Assembly (NCBI GenBank): GCA_963854835.1
Contig: OY978526.1
Location: forward strand, 68,668,418-68,732,417
Source of the DNA: Megamerina dolium
Taxonomy: Eukaryota > Arthropoda > Insecta > Diptera > Megamerinidae
Direction of reading: 5' to 3'
Length of the DNA stretch: 64,000 bases
Part shown: piece after piece, positions 48,420 to 60,389 of the stretch
How the letters are laid out: each line of letters begins with the position of its first letter
Numbering within the stretch: position 1 is the stretch's first letter
Notes under the pieces: model-generated
What the model was told of the DNA's origin: nothing
Databases searched by the model: none
The model's input: only the letters and a program-made list of their open reading frames with translations
Made by a program: the position numbers and the translations under genes

Positions 48420-49400
48420 TTGACTTAATCGGCTCAATTACTCTACTTAATGATTCTAGCTTCATTACTTCATAATAAGTGTAAAATAGCAATTACATTA
48501 ATCATTAATTTCATTACAATTACTTTTATTTAAAGGACAAATTCAGTAATCTTTATAAGAAAAATATGATTGTGATTACTTTAATTGTAATTAAAATAAG
48601 TTAATACGATTACATTACTATAATTGCAATCGTTATTTTTTGTTATTACTTTTAAAGTAACTGTAAATAACTGTGAATAACCGTAACTGTAAATTACCAT
48701 AGAATGAAATATCCTATACGAATTTATAGTAATCTTAATGAGAGAGAACTATTACTTTAATTGCAACAAAAATACCACTTGCAATTACGATTAAAGTAAT
48801 CGCAAATGAAATTTTAATCATAGCAAATAATCTTTAGTAATCCTAAATAAAAAAATGTTTAATATTACTTGCTATTATGATTAATGTAATCGCAAATACG
48901 ATTACAATAATATTAGATGATCTCGATTATAATAATTGTAAATATCATTGCTATAATAAGAAATAATCCATACAATTATAGAGTAATTCTAATAAGAAAA
49001 AAATATTTTTAAAATTACTTTAATCGTTAAAAAAAAAAATAAAGCGATTACGACTACAATAGTTATAATTACTAAAATATGATTGCAATTAATTGGAATT
49101 TTTTGCCGTAATATAAACAAACATTACAATCAGATTGATTTGATTTCTCTTAGATTGGTTTGTTTATAAATTACAATTATTCTAATCGTAATAGTTATTG
49201 TATATTTTGTTATTGTGATGAAAGTAATCATAAATTGAGTTTCTCAGATTATAATTAATATAATATTTGATTTTTATATTAAAGTAATTGTGTTGTAATC
49301 GAAATGTAATACTGATGATGATTATGATGATTATTAATAATGATTTTTATATTCATGTAATTGTTTTGTAATCGAAATGTAATGCTATGTATAGTCTTGA
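48420..49400. repeat. Degenerate TAATTGTAATCG-type simple sequence, ~1 kb
   Basis: The stretch is saturated with short variants of ATTACAATTA, GTAATCGTAATTAC and AATCGCAAAT on both strands, with no fixed period. There is no open frame. It looks like cryptic simple sequence rather than an ordered satellite. Confidence 0.6.
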
Positions 49401-51590
49401 CTGCCCAGCACTGTTACGAGTCAGCGAGATAAGCGACTGCATTAAAAATATCATATAAGATTTTCAATTGAAAGATAATCAAATTTTCAATATTTAATAA
49501 ATTACCATTTACAGGTAATACAAAGCAGGATATATGCCGGTTTGATTATTTTATTTTTGTTTTTACATATTAAGCATATCTTGTTATTGTTGTTAAAATT
49601 TGTAAGAAAAAAAAATGATAAAAATTTTTTTTTGCATTTTTGTATATTTGCAGCATATGCGGCATACATGCAGCTGGTGAAAATAAATTACTTTATTATG
49701 GTGATTAAACATTACGGTATTTAACAACTTACCATACACACAACAACAACAACAACAACATTACACATAACACTGACTGGTCAATAGTCAAACGACCTCA
49801 TCACAAGGCCCTCTCATCTAAACAAAATTTTTTGTCTATGACTATGCCAAATGATGAATACAAGTATGATGTCGTTAAAGTATCAACTAAGCACGGCAAC
49901 AGCAGCAACTACAGCAGCAATGCAATGCAATGAAATTTCCGCATCATTTTCATGCTACATAATTTAATCATATCAGTATTCATTCAGTATTTAGTTGTCT
50001 TGTAAATTTTCTTTTTTTTTTTTTGAGATGTTATTAGTGGAGAAAAGTATACATTTTCATAATTTAGAGGCTAATTTACATATATCAATTTCAACATGGT
50101 CGTATCTAAATGCATAATTTCTCTAATGAACACTAAGTGCTAATAAAATATGATATATGTAAATATATGTATATAAATTTCTAATTCACAAATGCATTTT
50201 ATATGAAAATATCTAAATTATATGTGAGATGAACAACAATTTCCCACATCAATATCATCGTTACAAGTGATCATTTTTGTAATATGAATGAGGTGTGATT
50301 AAAAGCTATAAACACACAAAGGTATGGTGCTAAATTTGAAATGGTATTTGGATTTGGTAATTATTATTGAGTAATTTAAATGCAATGCTATGTTGGAGGC
50401 ATTCAAACAAAACAATGAAAACAGAACAGAAAGAACACTTTGATGCAGCGACAAAGGAACTTTAAATTTGTTTTTAAAATATGGACACGTTTCATCACCC
50501 ATGTCAGAAGTCATAAATGTTTCATTTTTATGATTATTATTTGTTTGTCTTTAACGATAATAATCTGATTAGAACTGGTTGACAATTGTGGAAATTTTGG
50601 CAGTTAAAAAGACATTAAGCATTTTATTTGTGTTTATTCGTTTGCATACAAAAAAAATATATATAAATTCATATCGTACATCTTTTTAGACACTATACTA
50701 CAATATCTACTTATATTCTTTGATATGTGCTAGAAGTAATCATAAAAATATTTAGTAGATGTAAACAAAATATTATGAAAGAAATAATCTGAATAGAAAA
50801 TCATGATAAGATCATAATCAATAGAAATTGAATTAATTCCATTGATGCATATCCAGTGATATTGCATATTTATTTAGTATCAAAATTACAATATTTCTAC
50901 TAATTTCATGCATAAAAAATAATTTCCATTTCAATCGTATTTACTGTTTTGAGATTCGAAGATTCGCAGATAACTCTATTGAATTTTATTTGTGCTAATA
51001 TTATCGGTATTATTTGATTTGAAATATTTATGAATGTGCTTCCAACTTTTTAGTTTGTTGTTGTTGTTGTTATATTCCTTAAACGATTATCATTGCTTTG
51101 TTTTTGCCAATTTAATTATTTAATATTTTTTAGGTCAATGAATTTTTAATTTTTTTTTTTGTCGCTTTATTCAATTAGCACGTTTTTTATTGTTGTTGCT
51201 TGTTTGTTTTACGTTCTTTTGGATTTCGATATGAAATTAATTTAGCAATGTTGCTTGTTTTTTACAAAATTTATTGTGTTTTTATTAATATTAATGTTTT
51301 GAATCCCATATTCAATTTGCATAATTTTGTTTTTTTGCCCTCACCATACATATTTCTATAGTATATCAATTTCTTTCTTTTTATTTGACATTAACATCTT
51401 CTAAGTTAAGTTCATAAGTATACATCTACATATTATTCATTTGCATTTTAATTATAACTTTATTTTTTCTAACGGAAATATACGCATAGATGCTCATATT
51501 TATGTATGGATGATTTATTAGTTATGGGATAGTAACATATGCAGCTTATTAATAATGAGTTTCTGGTACGTGGGACACTCTGATTTGATA
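49401..51590. other. Intergenic, no gene seen
   Basis: AT-rich with AACAACAACAAC (49740-49758) and TTGTTGTTGTTGTT (51056-51070) triplet tracts. No gene. Confidence 0.45.
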
Positions 51591-52430
51591 AAAAAAAAGG
51601 TTTAAGTTGGTGTAAAAAACGGCCAATGCCAGAAGTCAAAGCTTAAAAAGTGCGAAAACCGACAAATAGCGTCATAAATGGACACGAGTCGCTTCTAGGG
51701 TGGTAAAACATATTAGGATCCTCATTAATATTTCCCTTGAAGAAATATGCTTATCGATGAAATACCTCTTTTAGAGAAGTTGATATACAAAATTGCTTTA
51801 CAATTATTCTATTCCGTTCTCAGGGTGCGCCGAAAGGATCGTATCTTTTTTCTTGCCAAAATTTTTCTTAGATATACTTATAGCTCTCTAGCTATAACCC
51901 TTAAAAATACTATCCTACAAAATGTACTTAAAAACATCTGCAAATCGACAAATAAACTCTTAGCTGATCAGGAATAGCCTCAAAGAGGGTCAAATATATG
52001 ACCGACCCTCATTCATATTTTATTCCGAACAATTTTTCAAAATATGCTTATTCATTTTATCCAAACCTTAGTGATGCTAACATATAAAATGGACGTTTTT
52101 ATAAAGTTCGTTTTTATCGCCTTTAAAGTGCAACTCGAATATCCGAATATGTGATCCACCACCATTAATTTTTCCTAACTGATATTTTTTTTTAAATTAA
52201 AAAAACTAATTTTAATATTTTTATTGGACATTCTTACTTCCTTAATTGACATAAGAACATCTAAAATCGATAGCTGATATCATAGTTAACCAGGAATTGC
52301 CTTTAGTGGGGCTCTTCGTGTGGTCGACTGCAGTTAATTATTTCCAACATTTTCCCAAATAGACTTACTTTCTATCTATACATCTACTGCTCTACCTGAG
52401 CGTAAATAAGTGGATATTTCTTATTTGGGT
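51590..52430 (-). repeat. Inverted relatives of the ~150-bp second family
   Basis: TATGACCGACCCTCATTCAT (51989-52008) is the reverse complement of the GGTCGGTCATACAT core at 43.1 kb. AAATATGCTTATC and CTCTAGCTATAACCCTTAA blocks recur around 51740-51910, 52035 and 52340. Four to five diverged units. Confidence 0.6.
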
Positions 52431-52899
52431 TAACGTATTGTTTTACGAAAGCTCACAAAATAGGGATCAAATATAATCAGATTCAAAAAGTTATTTACTA
52501 TCCCATAACTGATGTATATGCAAATACATGAAATTAAATAAATTAAATATAAATTAAAGTGAAGTTTTGTAAGTTCATTGATTTTTATAATGTGAGTGTG
52601 ACTAATGAGACTAAACTATTACCGATGATTCTTCTACAGTACGGAAATTTGAAATTTAAATGCGTGAGCTTAACCTTTTTAAATGCAACATCTACAGTTT
52701 TTACTATAGCGAGAAAAACTCTGTAAGACTTGAGTGAAGCATCTTATCGTTAGTGGATTGAATAAAAAGCAATGACTAGCAATTTGTATGATTTCAAAAA
52801 TTTGCGACGCTGATATGGTGAACACTTGATTTAGATAATTAATAATATACTTTGGACGAAGTATTTTATTTATTTAATAAACAATGATAAAATCTTTAA

Positions 52900-53850
52900 T
52901 ATGAGAGTGCCTAATATTTGAATATTGAGTACCTAATGTTACTTTACAAATAATTGTAAACAATTCCGTTCTCATATAAAATTTTCGTTTTTTGAACAAA
53001 AATTAACAAATTTATATGAAAAATAATATAATTTTTCAACTTGTCAATATGAAACTTACTGAATCTTAATTTTTCACCAAAGTGCTACTCTACAATAAAT
53101 TTTAAGCAATTCCCTTTATAAATAAACATAGTCCCCATATAAAAATGAAGTTTTTTAAACAAAAATTAGCAAATTTATATGAAAAATTATGTCATTTTTC
53201 AAATGATCTTTTTGAAACTTAATGAATATTAATTTTTCACCAAAGTTCTACTCTACAATAAATTTTAAGCAATTCCCTTTATAAATAAGCATACTCCCCA
53301 TATAAAAATATAGTTTTTTAAACAAAAATCAACAAATTTATATGAAAAATATTATTATTTTTCAACTGATCATTTTGAAACTTGGTGAACCTTAATTTTT
53401 CACCATAGTTCTACTCTATAATAAATTTTAAGCAATTCCCTTTATAAATAAACATAGTCCCCATATAAAAATGTAGTTTTTTAAACAAAAATCAACATAT
53501 TTATATGAAAAATAATATCATTTTTCTAATGATAATTTCGATATTTATTGAATCTTAATTTTTTATCAAAATGGTACTTCAAAATAAATTTTAAGTAATT
53601 TCGTTTATAAATAAACATAGTCCTCATATAAATATTAAGTTTTTTAATCAAAAATCGACAAGTATATATGATAAATAATATCATTTTTCAACTGATCAAT
53701 TGGATACTTAGTAAACCATGATTTAGCACAAAAAAATAATACTCCATATCATATTTGAAGCCATTACATTCACAAATAAATATAGTCCTCATACAAGATT
53801 TTCATTTCAGCGAACAAGAATTTTTATTGCATAACTTTCGTATTTCAGAA
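52900..53850. repeat. 163-bp tandem satellite, about six units
   Basis: The block AGCAATTCCCTTTATAAATA recurs at exact 163-bp steps (TCCC-position landmarks at 53111, 53274, 53437 and the variant at 53600), with a deleted first unit near 52965 (146 bp before) and a degraded last one near 53764. Each unit also has TTTTTAAACAAAAATCAACA, TTTATATGAAAAATAAT and TTAATTTTTCACCAAAG. Inner units are the most similar, outer ones the most diverged. Confidence 0.9.
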
Positions 53851-55780
53851 ATAATATTTTTTCACCAAAACAATGCAATTCATATTTTAAATTTGTTTTC
53901 AATACACAACCAATATATGTCACCACAATAGCAAACAAATATTGGTGTGATTTCTAAGTATTTTGTCATATTACACACTGTTGCTTAATTTATATGTTGC
54001 TTAATAAAATGAAAAAAAAAAAAAAAATTAAATTAATAAGAATTCAATAAAAATTGATGGAGACTACAAAATAAAAATCATAATAAATAAATGATGAAGA
54101 AATTTGCAAAATTAATTACGTACTAAAAAAACTGTGTTCACTCCAAAATAACAAATCGTGAGAATCAAAATCTAAATTGAATTTCCTCATCAAAAAAAAA
54201 AAAAAAAAAAATCAAATAATAATAATCATAAATTCCATAAAAAAAAAGAAAAAGACTAAAATCAAATAAAAATCATACCATATCGAAGACTGCATGTCCA
54301 TAGCTGAACATAACATCACATACTCGTATGTATGTGTTACATACATTACACAGATGGTACATATGTTCAATTTAAAATTGTTGATGAAATTTTGATGCAC
54401 TTGGCTGAGCTTCATTCAAATGAAGTAACGCACAAATTTAAAGTGCAGTCATTAACAAGTGGTATTGACAGCCGCTGCAGAAATAGCAATGCGTAGTGGC
54501 GGCTGTTAACATGATGATGTGTATGTAGAATGATGTGCCTCGTAGAATATCAAAAAAGGTAAATGCAAAAAATAAAAAAAAAAGTGCGATGGCGGCAAAT
54601 AAATGAAACAAATGAAGATACCGTCATAGTAGCAGTAAGTAGTGGTGATAGTAGTAGTAGTAAGTAGTAGTAGCAGTAGTAGCAATAGTAGCCGTTGTAC
54701 TAGTAGTAGTAAACGAACCAACATCAACACCTGATCACCGAAACAAACAAAAAAAAAACAAACAATTACATTAAGCATTTAAGTGAGTGAGTGCATTAGA
54801 GCATGTAGTGTAAGCAAACAAGGCATGTTGCAATGTGCACATGCAAAGTATGCCGACATGGGATGAAGTGCAACATACTTATACATATATTTCTATATGT
54901 ATATCGGAGTATGAAAGTGCAATATCAAACGTCATTAGACGCCAATAAATGCAATGAAGCATATAGTAATATTTGCTATGACTACATTATAGTACGACTA
55001 TGTACGACGCAATGACTACAACCACCAAAACAACAACAACAAACATTAGGAACATGTCAGCAATTGAAATAATCTCTAATATCTGCATCTGATAAGTTAA
55101 TCTCTCTTCTCTCTTTCCTGTCTTTTGAGCATCATTTGCGTTTTCAAATCTGCAAACGCATTTGCTGCTGCTTGTTATTAGATTTTGATGATCATGTATG
55201 TGTGTGGTGTTAAACACGACATGTTTGTTTGTTTGCTGCAGCATACCTTTGATTTTAAGTGCATCAGAATGCGTAACAATTGTTGCTGTCGTCGGTCTTG
55301 TTGTTGGTGTACTGATGGTTGAACCACTTACATACATAAGTTGTACTCGTATTCATATGCTGGCTGGCTGGCTGGCTGGCTGATTGATGCTGATGACTGA
55401 TTGAGCGATGTAAAGCACTTTGTAACATTTAGTGCAAACAATGATTATGTATAGCGAGTATTTGTTCCTGTTAGATGCTGTTAACGATACTAACATACTT
55501 CAACAACAATACTAACAGAGCACATGCAATTATTTTGCTTAGATAACATTAACTATAGCGGTGTATATTTACTTTATATACGAGTACAATAAATAATTGT
55601 TGGTGATTATAAATTTGAAATTAAATATAATTGTTAGTAATTTGTATACTCGAATACACTATACACATATTGGTGAATAAAAGAGCAAATAAAGCAGTTC
55701 AATTGCATATTTTGTATGATAGGACCGTCAATGGATCAAACCAATCTTGAGTGAAAATATTTATATTAGTATTTAATTTA
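53851..55780. other. Intergenic with microsatellites, no gene seen
   Basis: Long poly(A) tracts (54193-54211), GTAGTAGTAG near 54650-54690 and GGCTGGCTGGCTGGCTG near 55362-55381. Frames here are short or low complexity; no gene recognised. Confidence 0.45.
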
Positions 55781-57620
55781 TTAGCACAGTTTTTTACAAA
55801 TATACTGAATTTCAGCATGTTATCTTTATATTTCCGTGTGCAAAGTACGAAAATATGATTTCGAAATCAAAATTTTGTATACGAGATAGATATGGTTTTC
55901 ATCCGATTACTCATATTTTCAAATTTATAAGTTTATTAACAAAAATATTTACATATACCAATTTTCAGCTCAAATTTTTGATATTTACACGTTATAAATT
56001 TGGTAACATACATTCGAAAATAGATTTTTGTATGGCAGGTGATGTTAATTTTCATACTAATAAACTCATTCTTCAAATCAGCAATTTGTTGATAAAAATC
56101 AGTTACTCGTTGAATTTTCAATTTGATAGTTTAATATTTTCATACGCAAAGGGTGAAAATACGTTTTCGAAATCATACTTTTGTATGGAAGGTGGGCGTA
56201 TTTGTTCTTTGGTTACGCCTATTCTTAATTATTTAAGTTGGTTCATCAAAATATTAATGTATACCAAGTTTCAGCTTGATAGCTTGATATTTACGCGATC
56301 TAAATTTGAAATCATACATTCGAAAATAGACTTTTGTATGGGAGGTGTGGTTAATTTTCATAATATTAAGTCAATTTTTCAAGTCCTATATTTTTTTATA
56401 AAAAAATGTTATTTTACTGAATTTCAACTAGATAGCTTTATATTTACGTGAGTACAGTGTGAAAATATGCTTTCGAAAAGATGCATTTATATGGGAGGTA
56501 GCGTTAATTTTCATACTAAAATTTTCATATTTAAAGTGGTCAATTTGTTGATATAAAATATGTCTGTGCACAGAATTTCAGCTATATAGTTTTATATTTA
56601 CGTGTGTACAGTATCAGAATATTCTTTCGAAAAGATACTTTTGTACGGGAGGTAGAGTTAATTTTTATACTAAAATGTTCATATTTGAAGTGATCAATTT
56701 CTTGATAAAAAATATGTCTGTGCATAGAATTTCAGCTATATAGCTTTATATTTACGTGTGTACAGTATCAGAATATGCTTTCGAAAAGATACTTTTGTAT
56801 GAAAGGTGGAGTTAATTTTCATAATAAAATGTTCCTACTCAAAAAGAATAATTTCTAGATAAAAATATTTGTATACACAGAATTTCATCATATAATATAT
56901 AATATATTTTCATGCGCAAAATATGAAAATATGTTTTTGAAAAGATACCTTTGTATGAGAGGCTCTACATATATATGGGTGGTCGGCATGAAATACAATA
57001 CAATACAATTAATTACGCTTATTTACTAACCTCTAAGTTGTTTTCTAAAATCATTTATAAAAACCAAGTTGCAGTTAGATATCTTCATATTGACGACCAC
57101 AAATTTTAAAAATTACTTTCGAAAACATACTTTTATATGGAAGATAGGTGTAATTTTTATCGGATTATATCTGTTCTCAAACTTATCGACCTATTGCTAA
57201 AAATATTTTTATGCATCAAGTTTCAGTTTAATTGTTACTTATTTATGAGCACTGAATCCGAAAAAGCATTTTCGAAAATACACTTTTGTATTGGATATAA
57301 GTGTGATTTTGAGCCTATTACGATTATTCTCACAGTAGTCAATTTATTGATAAAAATATTATTATGTACTAAGTTTCAGCTCGATAGTTTCATATTTACG
57401 TGCACAGACTACGAAAGCAAATTTTCGAAGATGTACTTTTGTGTGAGAGATTGTCGTAATCTTCATGCTACTATATATATTCTCGACACAATTTGTTTAT
57501 TCATAAAAATATTTTTAAGTATTGTGTTTCAGCTCGATAGCTTCATATTTATGAGGCGTAAATCTGACACAATATTATACATTCGAAGAGAAATTTTGTA
57601 CGGGAGATAGGTGTGATTTT
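55780..57620 (+). repeat. ~153-bp tandem repeat family, cluster 6 (largest)
   Basis: About twelve units. TTTTGTATGGGAGG-type markers lie at 55873, 56026, 56179, 56332, 56485, 56639, 56793, 56949, 57131, 57284, 57437 and 57594: spacings 153, 153, 153, 153, 154, 154, 156, 182, 153, 153, 157. The 182-bp step (56950-57130) holds an extra GGTGGTCGGCATG stretch and is a unit with an insertion. Because 153 is 51 x 3, one frame stays open over 198 codons (55855-56451) and 157 codons (57137-57610), giving a 51-residue repeated peptide. I treat that as a by-product of the repeat. Confidence 0.9.
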
Positions 57621-57950
57621 AAGTAAATTACATGAAATTTTACATAGAGTTTCTTTGTAAAATCTTTTATATTTACTTCCTCAAAGTTTGAAATATATAT
57701 TTTCAAAATTTAATTTTCTGAGCATAAATCGTTTTAGGTGGTAACCGAGATGTTAGAAATTCAATTTATTTCAATTGCAATGAAATTGTTTGTTTAAAAT
57801 TCTGGGGAGTTTGAATGAATTGTTCGCTCATTTTTCACATATTCCTTACAGGTTGAATCTTATTTCGAAATTACATCTTTTTTATAAATTCATTCTCTAG
57901 TATGTTATATGTCGATGTTTTTATAAATATTTCCTATAAATTTTTACAGC

Positions 57951-57998
<48 letters not shown>
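57951..57998. repeat. (AAT)n microsatellite
   Basis: About 16 uninterrupted AAT triplets. Confidence 0.95.
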
Positions 57999-57999
<1 letters not shown>

Positions 58000-58000
58000 T

Positions 58001-58910
58001 CATTTAGTCATTATGACAACAAATGACCATAATCATTATACAGATTCTGATAATTTTTTTTTTGTATATTTTACTTTGATTATAGAGGTATGTAGTAGTA
58101 TGTATGTATTATTTTGTCGTTATCTTACTTGCTAAAAGCCTATATTTACTATGTTTGAATATTGGCTAATTTCATCACGAAATTGCAATAAAGTTTTGAA
58201 AAACATACACATATGCATGCCTGTATTAATGCATATATGCAACATATGTACACGATGATAACTCGTGCATGGATGCTGTGTTGAATATTACAAAATTTCT
58301 TTTTCCATTTTCATATTTGTTGTTTGTTGTTGCTGTACAGTGCAGCAGTGCGGTGGTGGTTGGTGATACTGCAGCGATGATAATGATGATGGTTCGACAA
58401 CTGATGCTCATGAGAAGGATATTATGGCATGTAACATTTTCTCATTTCTATGTTTATTTGTTTGATTGTTTGATTATTCACAGAAAGTACTATGTAGTTT
58501 ATTTGACTAATTTTTGCATTTGTTTTGTAATAAACAAAAAAAAAATACGAGTGCTTAGCCTTTAGCGCTATACTACATACATACATGCACGAGTATAATA
58601 AATAATAAGCATGATGACCATAATGTAAACAAAACTCTACTGAGAGCAGAGTATGTACATATGTAGTATTTTTATTTAATTTAAGCATGAAATGGAACAA
58701 GTGAAGATTTTACATGCCTACGTAATTCAAATATTTCAGTATTGGTGGGTGGGTGTTATATTCGAACAAAAGTGGAAGAGACTGAACTCATATTGATAGT
58801 CCATTTTAACGGATAGAATTTTTTTGCACCTTTGAATTCTTGATTTAAAGATATCAACCAATATATGTATAGCATTATTATAGAATTAAAATATTGAAAA
58901 AAAAATAAGA
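58001..58910. other. Intergenic, no gene seen
   Basis: AT-rich DNA with TACATACATGC motifs. An overlapping pair of opposite frames near 58230-58700 has no recognisable product. Confidence 0.45.
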
Positions 58911-58962
58911 CCTTACAGTCGGCCGAGGCCGTCCGAATTATATCCTGCACATGTAGATATAT
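58911..58962. repeat. Dispersed repeat core, copy 1
   Basis: CCTTACAGTCGGCCGAGGCC then AATTATATCCTGCACATGTA. The same core recurs at 63059-63110 in the same orientation and, in part and inverted, near 12700. After the core, copy 1 continues with GGATACACATCTGGGCGTGG and a GTGCCCTCGGATC stretch; copy 2 runs straight into (TA)n. Confidence 0.75.
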
Positions 58963-59082
58963 GGATACACATCTGGGCGTGGCTGACCGATCATGCCAAT
59001 TATCAATTCCAGCCGTGCCCTCGGATCATAAAAAATAACCAAATAATAATAAAAAAAAAAGAAAAAAAAAAATATATATATA

Positions 59083-60387
59083 AAGGGTTATCCATTTCGC
59101 GGTTTCAAAAGTATAGGGCTAGAATTCGACATCTGTCAAACTGAGTTGTTAAAACAATTTCTTTCTTTTTCAGCTCAAAGTCTGACATTTGCGAAAATGC
59201 ATCGCTTAACTATCGCACAACGCATTAAAATTGTAAAAACCTACTACAAAAATGGTGATTCTGCCACTGCCACATATCGTGCTTTAAGAGGAGATTATGG
59301 TTTACATAATCGTCCAACTACGCAAGCAATTGGCAAAATTGTGAAGAAATATGAAGAGACTGGATCGGTTACAGATATTGTAAGACCTGTGCATCATCGT
59401 TTCGCAAGTACCACCGAAAATATCGCTGCTGTAAGTGAAAGTGTTGCCGAAGACCCGAATGTGTCGATTCCTCGTCGTTCTCAGGAATTAGGACTGTCTT
59501 ATGGCAAATTATGGCGTATTTTGTATTTGGATCTACACCTACATCCATATAAAATCCAGTTCACACAACAACTGAAGCCAGCTGACCATTCACAACGTCG
59601 TAGATACGACGAATGGGTGCTTGAACAACAGGCGGTGGACGGCGATTTTTCGAACAAAATTTTCTTCAGCGACGAAGCACATTTCTCTCTCGGTGGGTAT
59701 GTTAACAAACAAAATTGTGGTATTTGGGGTTCTGAGAATCCTCAAGTAATTGAAGAGAGTCCACTACATCCACAAAAAGTCACTGCTTGGTGCGCTCTTT
59801 GGTCCGGAGTCGTGATTGGACCTTACTTCTTCGAAAACGACGATGGAACGACTGTCACCGTCAATTCGGAGCGTTATGGTCATATGATAACCGACTTTTT
59901 TTTGCCTGCTATTGAAAAATACGACTTAGAGAATATGTGGTTTCAACAAGACGGTGCCACATGCCACACAACTCGAGCGAATATGGCTTTATTGCAAGAG
60001 AAATTTTCTGGCCGCGTAATTTCTCGTCGTGGCGATATCAAGTGGCCACCAAGATCATGCGATTTGACACCGCTTGACTTTGTTTTGTGGGGCTACGCGA
60101 AAGACCGTGTTTATGCAGATAAACCTTTAACTCTTGAGCACCTAAAAACCAACATTCGTCACGTTATGGCTGAGATACCACCCAATATGTGTCAAAAAGT
60201 GGTCGAAAATTACCTCAAAAGAATCGATGCTTGCAACAATTCGCGTGATGGTCATTTAAATGATGTAGTATTTCACACATAATGTCAACGTTCAAACTTT
60301 ATAATAAAAAAGAAATATCGTGATAAAAAATATTTTATATGTGTTTTATTTACATTTACTTTTGAAATCGCAAAATGGATAACCCTT
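59083..60387 (+). mobile_element. Complete DD41D (rosa-type) mariner element, 1,305 bp
   Basis: Bounded by TIRs of about 30 bp with two or three mismatches: left AAGGGTTATCCATTTCGCGG and right, inverted, AAGGGTTATCCATTTTGCGA, both continuing TTTCAAAAGTA. TA flanks both ends (59081-59082 and 60388-60389), and the target is a TATATA-rich site. It holds one uninterrupted transposase gene in the middle. The intact frame, near-identical TIRs and TA duplication make it look recently inserted and possibly still mobile. Confidence 0.93.
59197..60282 (+). CDS. DD41D mariner transposase, 361 aa, intact
   Basis: ATG 59197 (GCGAAAATGCATCGC) is the preferred start; the frame opens earlier only through a TTG at 59146. 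The N-terminus (MHRLTIAQRIKIVKTYYKNG) is a helix-turn-helix for TIR binding. The DDE catalytic Asps are D159 (FFSDEAHF), D252 (FQQDGATCH) and D294 (DLTPLDFVLWG). Exactly 41 residues lie between the second and third, which defines DD41D and matches the rosa group known from Ceratitis. The C-terminus (YADKPLTLEHLKTN, CQKVVENYLKRIDAC) is complete. The enzyme would cut at the TIRs and insert at TA in the nucleus. All catalytic positions are present; activity itself cannot be told from sequence. An AATAAA follows at about 60303. Confidence 0.95.
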   Translation: MHRLTIAQRIKIVKTYYKNGDSATATYRALRGDYGLHNRPTTQAIGKIVKKYEETGSVTDIVRPVHHRFASTTENIAAVSESVAEDPNVSIPRRSQELGLSYGKLWRILYLDLHLHPYKIQFTQQLKPADHSQRRRYDEWVLEQQAVDGDFSNKIFFSDEAHFSLGGYVNKQNCGIWGSENPQVIEESPLHPQKVTAWCALWSGVVIGPYFFENDDGTTVTVNSERYGHMITDFFLPAIEKYDLENMWFQQDGATCHTTRANMALLQEKFSGRVISRRGDIKWPPRSCDLTPLDFVLWGYAKDRVYADKPLTLEHLKTNIRHVMAEIPPNMCQKVVENYLKRIDACNNSRDGHLNDVVFHT

Positions 60388-60389
60388 TA

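Noticed and set aside
55855..57610. Long plus-strand frames of 198 and 157 codons as genes
   Set aside because: They coincide exactly with the 153-bp tandem units (51 codons each), show no known domain and have no splice or start context. Kept as a finding about the repeat, not as CDS.
27640..57620. CRISPR-like spaced repeats
   Set aside because: Units are about 153 bp, diverged along their whole length, lack short conserved repeats with unique spacers, and the genome is eukaryotic.
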